NCBI GenBank assembly: GCA_016196065.1 | Contig: JACPYL010000010.1 | Coordinates: 124,001-188,000 of the forward strand | DNA length: 64,000 bases | Direction: 5' to 3' | Source: Acidobacteriota bacterium | GTDB taxonomy: Bacteria; Acidobacteriota; Terriglobia; Terriglobales; Acidobacteriaceae | In this document: positions 46,591-53,936 of the stretch, one piece after another | Numbering within the stretch: position 1 is the first letter of the stretch | Layout of the letters: every line of letters begins with the position of its first letter | Position numbers and translations under genes: made by a program | The notes under the pieces: model-generated | Told to the model about the DNA's origin: nothing | Seen by the model: the letters and a program-made list of their open reading frames with translations, nothing else | The model's database searches: none

Positions 46591-46710
46591 TTATTTCTTC
46601 CTTCGGCGAGGCCACCAGTGTCGCGCGTCGATGTAAGCAGGTACAACAAGGAATGCCAAGAACACGAGAACAGCCAAAACAACAAACAAAACTGCAGCGA
46701 AAGTTCGCAA
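46591..46710 (-). CDS. Candidate 39-residue small membrane protein (TTG start)
   Basis: The frame encodes L(M)-R-T-F, then one long hydrophobic helix (AAVLFVVLAVLVFLAFLVVP), AYIDARHWW and a basic tail PRRRKK. This is a textbook single-span small protein with a positively charged C-terminal end. No ATG or GTG is available, since the first in-frame start after the upstream TAG is TTG at 46710, with GGAAGG only two bases before it. It lies 51 bases downstream of the ATP-grasp gene on the same strand. A non-coding explanation is possible. Confidence 0.4.
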   Translation of the reverse strand: MRTFAAVLFVVLAVLVFLAFLVVPAYIDARHWWPRRRKK

Positions 46711-46761
46711 AGCCTTCCAACTCTCTCTGTGCCTCCCCGGTGAAAAGAACTACTCCTGGCC

Positions 46762-47736
46762 CTACGCCTTCTTCCGCGGCTTTGGCGTCTTCAGATCCAC
46801 CCACTTCGGCCCCGTCAAAAACGACGCCCAGCGCATCTCTTCATAGGGCTTCTCGTCGCTTAGAGCCGTCTTCACCAGCATCTCCGCGACATTCTCAACC
46901 GCCCATTTGAAATTCTCCGGACCAACCGAAGTGATCTCTGCATCCGGCGCCGGATTCATGAAATCGATCGCATAGGGCACGCCGTCCTCGACCGCAAACT
47001 CCACCGTGTTCAGGTCATACCCCAAGGCGCGGCACAGAGCCAAAGCATCCTTCTCGACGCGTTCCTTCATGGCCGGCGCCGGCGCAGGATTCCCCTTCAC
47101 ATATCGTTCATGATGAGGAGCCTTCGGGTCATAGCGCATGATGTGCACTTTTTCCTGACCGACCACATAGCACCGGAAATAATCGTCAAATACCACGCCA
47201 TGCTGCAGCGTCATGCAGAGATCGCCGGTCTGGTTATAGGCGTTGAAGAACTCTTCCGGAGTGTCGACCTTGTACACATGCTTCCACCCGCCACCAGCGT
47301 ATGGTTTCAGGAAAGCCGGGAACCCGACATACTCAAACACTTCTTCCCAATTCAGCGGATAGATCAGGTTCCTCATCGACAGATCAGTCGTATCCGGCGG
47401 ATGCTTCTGATGCGGCAGGATCACCGTCGGCGGAATCGCCACGCCCATCTTGTGCGCCATCGCGTAGTTGAAGAACTTGTCGTCCGCCGTCCACCAGAAC
47501 GGATTGTTCACGACAATCGTCCCCTGCAGCATCGCGTTCTTCAGATATGCGCGATAGAACGGAATGTCTTGCGAGATGCGATCCAGGATCACCGCATATT
47601 TCTTCGGCTCATCCATCCGGATTCCGCCAATCTTCACAAACTCCGCCTCAACTCCCGCATTCAAAGAGTTGATCTTCTCCACCAACGCCGGCGGAAACGT
47701 ATTCTCCATCCCAAAAAGAAGTCCGATTTTCTTCAC
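46762..47736 (-). CDS. ATP-grasp ligase (D-Ala-D-Ala ligase/RimK-like fold)
   Basis: A 324-residue protein with ATP-grasp features: an N-terminal Rossmann-like half, the nucleotide Lys144 in FLKPYAGGGWKHV, Glu247 in TVEFAVEDG and the Mg-binding DFMNPAPDAE (Asp258, Asn261). The C-terminus is Lys/Arg-rich. It should join a carboxylate to an amine or thiol with ATP. It is too short and too different in the N-terminal half to be Ddl or GshB, so the substrate is unknown. It belongs to a minus-strand run with the carboxylate-amine ligase, the other ATP-grasp protein and the M29 peptidase. Confidence 0.78.
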   Translation of the reverse strand: MKKIGLLFGMENTFPPALVEKINSLNAGVEAEFVKIGGIRMDEPKKYAVILDRISQDIPFYRAYLKNAMLQGTIVVNNPFWWTADDKFFNYAMAHKMGVAIPPTVILPHQKHPPDTTDLSMRNLIYPLNWEEVFEYVGFPAFLKPYAGGGWKHVYKVDTPEEFFNAYNQTGDLCMTLQHGVVFDDYFRCYVVGQEKVHIMRYDPKAPHHERYVKGNPAPAPAMKERVEKDALALCRALGYDLNTVEFAVEDGVPYAIDFMNPAPDAEITSVGPENFKWAVENVAEMLVKTALSDEKPYEEMRWASFLTGPKWVDLKTPKPRKKA

Positions 47737-47762
47737 AGTACACTCCCGATTTTGCTTGCCAC

Positions 47763-47820
47763 CAGCTAGAAGCTAGCAGCCAGTAGCGCGAATTGATAGC
47801 TCGCGGCACGTAGCTCGAAG
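47763..47820. repeat. AGCT-rich short tandem repeat
   Basis: AGCTAGAAGCTAGCAGC and TAGCTCG-type words recur in the 91-base gap before the ATP-grasp gene. Similar words lie at 51307-51331 and 53758-53783. Confidence 0.45.
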
Positions 47821-47827
47821 CCTCTTC

Positions 47828-49171
47828 TTACTTGATAAACTCTCCCGCCCCACCCTGCGACCACGGATCATACGTTACACAGAACTGCACACGGTCGCGA
47901 ATGCGGGGATGGTCAAAGAACAAGAATACGTCAAGCGGATCAGGGTCAGGATCGGCAAGGTTGACTTCGCCCATCGCCTGAAACGTTTGTGCTGCCACTT
48001 GGCCCGAGTCGGGCGTCAGACTATGCGTGACTTCGAGTCCATACTGGTCGGCCTGGTGTTCGGCATAGCGACTGAAGCCGCTGAGAAGTGGGTTGCTTGC
48101 GAACTGAAGTATGGAGAGCAGCAACACCAGAACCGGCAGCGAAGCCCAGTCGTCGAGCGCATGGATTCCCCAGCCCGCGCCCCAGCGCGCAAGCATCCAG
48201 CCCACTAAACGATAGCCGACATAGAACAGCAGAAGAAAAACGACGCCCGCCGCCGCAATGCCCTTAGGCACGTGCTGCAAAACATAGTGTCCGGTTTCGT
48301 GACCTGCGGTGAAAACGATTTGCGGCGCGTTCAGCTTGGCGATCGTGGTATCCCATACGACGATGCGCTTCGACTGGCCGATCCCGGTGACGTAAGCGTT
48401 GAGAGCAGTAGTCTTCTCACCAGCGTTCATCCAGAACATGCGCTCCGGTGGAATATCGACGCCGGCCCTCTGCACCATCTGCTCCAAGGCGGATACAAGC
48501 GCGGGATCTCGTTTCTGCAAAGGCTCAAATTTGTGGAACAGGGGATCGATTACCCAGGGCGTGATCAGTGTCACCAGGACGACGAGCGGCAGGGAAGCCA
48601 GCCAAAAATGGAACCACCAGCGTTGCGGACTTTTGCGGATCACCGCATACAGAATCCACACGAACACGGTCGCCAGAATCACCGCGACCATTTGCCCAAG
48701 CGCCCAGTCCCCAGCCCACGATCCCCATCCCTGGATCGAAATGCCGAACCGCCTTTCGACCATCTGGCCATAAATGTCGATAGGGAGAGTAAGTATGTCG
48801 AGAGCCAGAACAAACAGCGGAGCGAATATGCAGGCCTGCAGGAATCGCCGCGACGAGAAGTGAACCGCCCAGTCGCGAAACTTCGCGCTCAGTTTCAGCC
48901 GCAGGATAAGCCACAGGGCAAACAGTCCATAGAAGAAGTTGACCAAGTCCAACCGAAAGTGAATCCGGCGCCGCTCGTGGGCTTTCTGATAGAGGTCAGG
49001 CGGCAGGGTGTAAGCCGTCACTGTGTGGGCTGCCTGCGGCGCGGTTCCGGCTGGCGATGCAATCGAAGACTGCTGTTGTTGACGGGCATCAGCCGATGGC
49101 GTCTGATCGCCCGCCGCGCAGACGGATGCCGAAAATACCAGCGCCAATAAAACTGAAGCCAACCTGGTCAT
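47828..49171 (-). CDS. M48-family membrane metalloprotease (Ste24/CAAX protease type)
   Basis: A 447-residue protein. A signal sequence (MTRLASVLLALVFSASVCAAG) and a disordered Gln/Ser region precede a Ste24-like multi-span N-terminal domain. The zinc site is HETGHYVLQH with the third ligand in the downstream YAEHQADQYGLEVTH. Ste24-type enzymes act in membrane protein quality control; CAAX processing is not expected in bacteria. It ends 91 bases before the ATP-grasp gene and starts 37 bases after the esterase gene, so the three may be cotranscribed. Confidence 0.88.
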   Translation of the reverse strand: MTRLASVLLALVFSASVCAAGDQTPSADARQQQQSSIASPAGTAPQAAHTVTAYTLPPDLYQKAHERRRIHFRLDLVNFFYGLFALWLILRLKLSAKFRDWAVHFSSRRFLQACIFAPLFVLALDILTLPIDIYGQMVERRFGISIQGWGSWAGDWALGQMVAVILATVFVWILYAVIRKSPQRWWFHFWLASLPLVVLVTLITPWVIDPLFHKFEPLQKRDPALVSALEQMVQRAGVDIPPERMFWMNAGEKTTALNAYVTGIGQSKRIVVWDTTIAKLNAPQIVFTAGHETGHYVLQHVPKGIAAAGVVFLLLFYVGYRLVGWMLARWGAGWGIHALDDWASLPVLVLLLSILQFASNPLLSGFSRYAEHQADQYGLEVTHSLTPDSGQVAAQTFQAMGEVNLADPDPDPLDVFLFFDHPRIRDRVQFCVTYDPWSQGGAGEFIK

Positions 49172-49208
49172 CTTGTCTCACTCGCGTCGTGCGCGAACGA
49201 TCACGACT

Positions 49209-49922
49209 TCAGTACAGATACTTTCCCGCCATTCGCTGCCACAAGGGCCAATCATGCTTGTTGTTGTCGCCCCAGATGTCCAGCCAGTGCGGAATCCCCT
49301 TCGCGTGCAGCAATCCCGCCATCTTGATATTCGCGTCCAGGCACATATCCCAGTCCGACGTTCCGAGCACAATCTTCATGGCACGAATGCGCGAAAGGAG
49401 CCCATCATCATTCATTCCCTGCACATAGTCGGGCGGATTGTTGAAATACACGTTGTCATCAAAGTAGGCGTCGAGAAAACTCTTGATGTTATACGACCCG
49501 CTCATGCAAATGCACGCCGACACCAGATCCGGATGCCGCAACGAAAAATTCAACGCATGATAGCCGCCAAAACTGCATCCCGTAACCGCCAGCTGCGGGG
49601 CCCAGTTCTTCCACTTCAGGAACGGCACGAATTCGTTCATTACATACTTTTCGTACTGCACATGCCGCCAGATCCGCGACCCCGGATGCACTCCCTTGTT
49701 GTACCAACTCTCGGTATCAACGCTATCGACGCAAAACACCTGGAGCTCGCCAGCATCGATCTTCGGAGCGAGTGTGCGGATCATTCCCGCATCTTCATAT
49801 TCAAAAAAACGTCCCATGGAACTCGGGAAGACGAGCAGAGGCGCGCCGGCATGTCCAAAGACAAGCGACTCCATATCCCGCTGCAACTCGTGGCTGTAAT
49901 TCTTATGGTGTTCGCGATTCAT
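49209..49922 (-). CDS. Esterase-like alpha/beta hydrolase
   Basis: A 237-residue cytoplasmic alpha/beta hydrolase of the putative-esterase group. The nucleophile Ser is in the elbow VTGCSFGGYHAL. An acid is plausible in LGTSDWDMCL, and the catalytic His is probably in NNKHDWPLW. No lid or signal peptide is seen. Homologues hydrolyse small esters or thioesters such as S-formylglutathione. Placed at the head of a run containing ligases and peptidases, it could release or edit the product of that pathway, which is inference only. It is divergent from the next gene. Confidence 0.8.
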   Translation of the reverse strand: MNREHHKNYSHELQRDMESLVFGHAGAPLLVFPSSMGRFFEYEDAGMIRTLAPKIDAGELQVFCVDSVDTESWYNKGVHPGSRIWRHVQYEKYVMNEFVPFLKWKNWAPQLAVTGCSFGGYHALNFSLRHPDLVSACICMSGSYNIKSFLDAYFDDNVYFNNPPDYVQGMNDDGLLSRIRAMKIVLGTSDWDMCLDANIKMAGLLHAKGIPHWLDIWGDNNKHDWPLWQRMAGKYLY

Positions 49923-50047
49923 TTCGAGGAAGGATTGTACCCGAACCGGGCGGATACTCGCACATCGCCGCCCGCCTGCTACTCTATGCCATCACGTTGC
50001 GCGGGCCCGAAGCGATCACCACTCTTTTGGCCACCCGTCTAATCCGT

Positions 50048-51178
50048 ATGACTCGAATCCAACGTCTGTTCGTGGCCCTGGCTCTGGTGGTGAGTGTGTC
50101 TTCCATCCTGAGCGCACAAAGTCGCCACGCCACCACCGACTGGGACGTTCGCCCATCGTTCAAATTCGACGCCCTCTGCGCCCTGAACGTACTCAGCGCC
50201 GACCCCTATTATCTCGAATACTACAAAGCGGACTACGAGCGCCTCTCCCGCCTGCTCAAGCCCGAGGAACTGGCCGCCTTCGCCAGCCTCAAGCACCGCA
50301 TCAAGGACGAAAACGGCGGCATCATCTCCGCCCATCTCTCGCTGTACTTTTCCGCCGTCGAAGCCGATTCACTGGAAGATCTGATCCACGTCGTTGACGA
50401 CAGCGCCGCCATGAAGCGCAACCTCCAGGCCACGCCTTACTTCGATGAGGATGGATGGAAACTCTACGAAGCCAGCCGCCTCGACCTGAAGACGGCGTTC
50501 CGAGCGCTGCAGCGTATCCACTTCGAATCCGACTGGGAAAAAGAAGTTCGACCTCGCGTAGAAGAAGCAAGAAAAAAGATCGCCGCCGACCTTCCCAAAT
50601 ACAACATTGTGCCCGCAATCGAATCCGTGCTGGGGACGCCCCTGGCGTCCAACCACATCACCGTCTACCTTCTTTATTATTCCGAGCCGCACGGCATCAA
50701 GATCACCGGCACCCGGTTTCTCTCGCATTACTCGTATCCGTTTCGCATCGTTCTCCACAACGCCATCCACGAAATGATGCATCCGCCCTACGATCTGGCG
50801 CACGATCCTGCCCTGCGCGCGGATCTAACCTTGCTTCGCTCCGTCCCCTATTTCATGAACAAGGTCGAGCACCACGACCGCTCCTTCGGATACAACGAGC
50901 CCGACGGCCTGGTTGAAGAAGATTGTGTGCAGGCGCTGGAAGAGTGGATCGCCGAGCGCTTCATCGCACCCCAGGACATGAAGGAATACTGGCGCCAGCA
51001 GGACGACGGCATCCACGTTTTCGCCGTCGCTCTCTACTCGTTATTCAAGGAACAACATTTCAGCGATCCCGCAGAGCCGTTCCCCGCGTTCCTCAAACGC
51101 ATGTTCAAGGAAGGAAAATTCTCCGGCAACCAGATCGAAGATCGGAACAAAGCATTCTTCAGCGCAGCAACACACTAG
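50048..51178 (+). CDS. Secreted protein of unknown family with an HExxH zinc motif
   Basis: A 376-residue protein not recognised as a named family. A signal peptide (MTRIQRLFVALALVVSVSSILSAQ) starts it. Near residue 240 it has HNAIHEMMHPPYDL, an HExxH zinc-binding helix, and about 50 residues later EEDCVQALEEWIAERF, which could give the third Glu ligand of a gluzincin-type peptidase. Before these are long charged helices. It is predicted to act in the periplasm. The frame extends 92 codons upstream, but these are antisense to the esterase start, and the ATG at 50048 yields the signal peptide. Confidence 0.65.
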   Translation: MTRIQRLFVALALVVSVSSILSAQSRHATTDWDVRPSFKFDALCALNVLSADPYYLEYYKADYERLSRLLKPEELAAFASLKHRIKDENGGIISAHLSLYFSAVEADSLEDLIHVVDDSAAMKRNLQATPYFDEDGWKLYEASRLDLKTAFRALQRIHFESDWEKEVRPRVEEARKKIAADLPKYNIVPAIESVLGTPLASNHITVYLLYYSEPHGIKITGTRFLSHYSYPFRIVLHNAIHEMMHPPYDLAHDPALRADLTLLRSVPYFMNKVEHHDRSFGYNEPDGLVEEDCVQALEEWIAERFIAPQDMKEYWRQQDDGIHVFAVALYSLFKEQHFSDPAEPFPAFLKRMFKEGKFSGNQIEDRNKAFFSAATH

Positions 51179-51591
51179 ACGCAAAAGTGCTGCACTACCC
51201 CCCTTCGGGCCCAAGCCGCGTAGCGGCGGCACAGGGAAGCCCGGCACGTCAGTGCCGGGTGAGCCCGGCCCCAAACCGAGTCCCGTAGGGACGACACCCC
51301 CGCCCGGCTCGCAGCTCGCAGCTCTAAGCTCACATCTGCTCTTTTCCTTTCAACAACTTAGCCCCGCTCAATCCCCCCAGTTACCACTCGACCCCCATTT
51401 TCACCCTTTTATTGCCTTTTTGGTGGCCAAGTCGATATTCTTCAATAAGATCACCCTGACGAACTCCACGTAACGAAACTTCCAGGTTTCACCGTGGAAG
51501 AGCTATTTCTTATACCGCTCATTGAAGAGCGCGAGGGACAGTTCTAGTTTGCGGGTTTAAATTTCGCAGCACTCAGGAAAGCGAGAGCAGA
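51179..51591. other. Repeat-rich intergenic region
   Basis: No gene is seen. It holds a hairpin CCGGCAC-gtca-GTGCCGG (51241-51258), a GC-rich series of short inverted words up to about 51305, and an AGCT-type tandem repeat (51307-51331). CTTCCA...TGGAAG forms a further inverted repeat near 51480-51500. The last 90 bases should hold the promoter of the radical SAM gene, but no boxes stand out. Confidence 0.5.
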
Positions 51592-53760
51592 ATGCATAAG
51601 CCGATCAAGTATGTCGAGAAGGCCGTTACGATCGCAGCCACTGGCGCGTGGGCCATCTTTGAACGTTTGAACCGTGTTGCTCCCAATCCATCGCCGACCC
51701 CGAAGTGGTCCGATAAGCCGCTGCTCAAGTCTTTCGAAAAATCGAAGCCGCCCCTTGGCTGGCCGCGCACCACGGACTCGCTCTGTCCGAAGTGTGTGCC
51801 GGAAATTCGCCAGCAGATTCTTGACGGCAAATTGCCCGTCGACGTGTTGATGAACGAAAAAGTCGGCGAGATCAAAGCGCAGATCATCGAGCGCGATGGC
51901 AAGATCTGGATGGTCAAGGATTGCCCGACCCACGGACACTTCGAAGATCTGATGTCGATCGACACCGAGTTCTCCGATCACCTGGAAAAAGTTTTCCCCG
52001 GCCGCGACATCAAGGCCCATAACGACGAGAAGCTCCATCACCACGGATCGTCGACCGTGAAATACGGCCGCGGATCAGTGTTGACGGTCGATCTCACCAA
52101 CCGTTGCAACATGATGTGCGATCCCTGCTTCATGGACGCCAACCAGGTTGGCTTCGTTCACGAATTGACGTGGGAAGAAATCAAGACCGTTCTCGATAAC
52201 GCGATCACCATCAAGCCGCGCCGCCAGATGTCCGTACAGTTCTCGGGCGGCGAGCCCACGTTGTCGCCGTACTTCCTGGACGCCGTCCGCTATGCCCGCA
52301 AGGTTGGCTACAACAGCGTGCAGGCTGCGACTAACGGCATCGAATTCGCGAAGAGTTTTGAATTCGCGCAGCAAGCTGCCGAAGCGGGATTGCGGTATGC
52401 CTATCTGCAGTTCGACGGTATCGGCAACGCCGCCAACGCGCACCGCGCAGTCGGCAATCTGTTTGACGTGAAGTTGAAGGCGATCGATAACCTCCATCGC
52501 GCCGGCGTCGAAATCGTGCCCGTCGTGACCATCGTCAACGGCATCAACAACGAACAAGTTGGACGCATCATCCAGTTCGCATTAGACAATCCGAAAAAAA
52601 TTGGCTTCCTCAGCTTCCAGCCCGTAAGCTTCACCGGCCGCGACGAAGCCATCACCGATGAACGCCGCCAGGCGCAGCGTTACACGCTGGCCCACTTGGC
52701 GCACGACGTAAAAAATCAAACCGGCCTCGGCGAACCGAAACGCGACTGGTATCCGATCAGCTTCATGTCCACTTTCAGCGATTGGGCCGACGTCATGCAC
52801 GCCGGCGAACCCAACAACGACTGGGGCCAACTCTCCTGCGGTTGTCATCCAAATTGTGGGACGGGGATGGCGATCATGATTGATAAGGAGACCAAGGAAG
52901 CGGTGCCGGTTACGGCTTTCCTGAAGGGCGATCAGCTCGCAAAGGATATTGCGAAGGTTAACGATGCGGCTCGGTCGAAGTTCTGGACGGTATTTGGAAT
53001 GGCTCTGTGCTTGATGAAGAATTACGATTCATTCCAGTCCCCGACGCATTTCAAGTTGATGGACCTGCTCAAGAAGTTCGATAAGAACTTCAACGCGACC
53101 GGCAAGAACTACGGCAAGGTCGGTCCAGACCGGACGATTGACGACGTCATGAAGCGCCGCCAGGATCGCTGGAATTTCCTGTTCGTTGCGGGAATGTGGT
53201 TCCAGGATCTGTTCAACTACGACTTCCGCCGGACCGAGCAGTGCATCATTCCTTACGCCACGCAGGAAGGCGAGATCAGCTTCTGCGCTTACAACACGGG
53301 CGTGGGATGGCGCAACATCATCGAGAAGATGCACATGACCGCCACGCTCACCAAGTGGTATGAAGAGCATGGACGTCACGAGATCTTCGCGGGCGGCAAG
53401 AAAGTCAACATGGAAGACGCGCAGCATTCCCTGCAGTTGCGCGATGGGATCGTGACCCAGGAAATCCAGCACGATCTGGACAAGCTGGGCATCGCTAAGA
53501 CAGCGCGCGAAGAGAAGGTTCGAGCGCGCGACGCGAAACAGGCTGCGGAACGCGGCAACAAGAAGAACGACGCCGCTTACGACGCACGCATGGCTGCACT
53601 CTATCGGGAAGTGGTTCTGAAAGAGAAGGCCGCGACGTCGGACGAAGCCGGATTCATCCCGCTCGGCGCGATCGCACCCGCAGCGAACAACGGCAACTCC
53701 AATGGAAGCGAAGCTAAGAAAGCAGCGGAGCAGGTTGGGGAGCCAGTGGCTGGGGACTAG
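51592..53760 (+). CDS. Radical SAM protein resembling tetraether/membrane-spanning lipid synthase (Tes/MJ0619-like)
   Basis: A 722-residue radical SAM protein. The SAM-cluster motif CNMMCDPC is Cys172, Cys176 and Cys179, followed by FSGGEPTLSP. Before it are Cys65 and Cys68 in DSLCPKC and Cys111 in KDCPTHGHF, and after it Cys416, Cys418, Cys422, Cys551 and Cys565, enough for additional clusters. The N-terminal CPxC plus CPxHG layout is characteristic of the MJ0619/Tes group, whose archaeal members couple lipid tails into tetraethers; Acidobacteria make the analogous iso-diabolic acid and branched GDGT lipids. A polar tail of about 100 residues follows. The lipid role is inferred from family resemblance. 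It stands alone with its own terminator. Confidence 0.7.
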   Translation: MHKPIKYVEKAVTIAATGAWAIFERLNRVAPNPSPTPKWSDKPLLKSFEKSKPPLGWPRTTDSLCPKCVPEIRQQILDGKLPVDVLMNEKVGEIKAQIIERDGKIWMVKDCPTHGHFEDLMSIDTEFSDHLEKVFPGRDIKAHNDEKLHHHGSSTVKYGRGSVLTVDLTNRCNMMCDPCFMDANQVGFVHELTWEEIKTVLDNAITIKPRRQMSVQFSGGEPTLSPYFLDAVRYARKVGYNSVQAATNGIEFAKSFEFAQQAAEAGLRYAYLQFDGIGNAANAHRAVGNLFDVKLKAIDNLHRAGVEIVPVVTIVNGINNEQVGRIIQFALDNPKKIGFLSFQPVSFTGRDEAITDERRQAQRYTLAHLAHDVKNQTGLGEPKRDWYPISFMSTFSDWADVMHAGEPNNDWGQLSCGCHPNCGTGMAIMIDKETKEAVPVTAFLKGDQLAKDIAKVNDAARSKFWTVFGMALCLMKNYDSFQSPTHFKLMDLLKKFDKNFNATGKNYGKVGPDRTIDDVMKRRQDRWNFLFVAGMWFQDLFNYDFRRTEQCIIPYATQEGEISFCAYNTGVGWRNIIEKMHMTATLTKWYEEHGRHEIFAGGKKVNMEDAQHSLQLRDGIVTQEIQHDLDKLGIAKTAREEKVRARDAKQAAERGNKKNDAAYDARMAALYREVVLKEKAATSDEAGFIPLGAIAPAANNGNSNGSEAKKAAEQVGEPVAGD

Positions 53761-53783
53761 CTCCGGGCTACGAGCTGCGAGCA
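53758..53783. repeat. AGCT-type short repeat overlapping a stop codon
   Basis: TAGCTCCGGGCTACGAGCTG followed by CGAGC contains the TAG stop of the radical SAM gene and resembles the repeats at 47763 and 51307. Confidence 0.45.
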
Positions 53784-53791
53784 AACTGAAC

Positions 53792-53818
53792 AGGCCGCCT
53801 TCGGGCGGCCTTTCTTAT
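53792..53818 (+). terminator. Rho-independent terminator of the radical SAM gene
   Basis: AGGCCGCC and GGCGGCCT form an 8-bp stem around a TTCG tetraloop, followed by TTCTTATT. It lies 31 bases after the stop codon. Confidence 0.85.
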
Positions 53819-53936
53819 TGAGCGGCAGTCCTCGCCAAACAGGACATGTCTCGCGGTACATACGTCCCATGCATCACTCAAGGGAATCTTCCTTCGATCC
53901 GAAGAATAGACATAGGAGGATCCTTTCCTGCATTCG

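Noticed and set aside
46586-46804. A 72-codon minus-strand frame rich in Cys overlapping the ATP-grasp end
   Set aside because: It overlaps the ATP-grasp gene in another frame and has no ribosome site; the hydrophobic frame beside it is more protein-like.
49772-50047. N-terminal extension of the HExxH protein
   Set aside because: It runs antisense through the start of the esterase gene, and the internal ATG gives a clean signal peptide.
51204-51305. Terminator after the HExxH protein gene
   Set aside because: The hairpins are strong, but no T run follows on either strand, and they match the dispersed repeat type.
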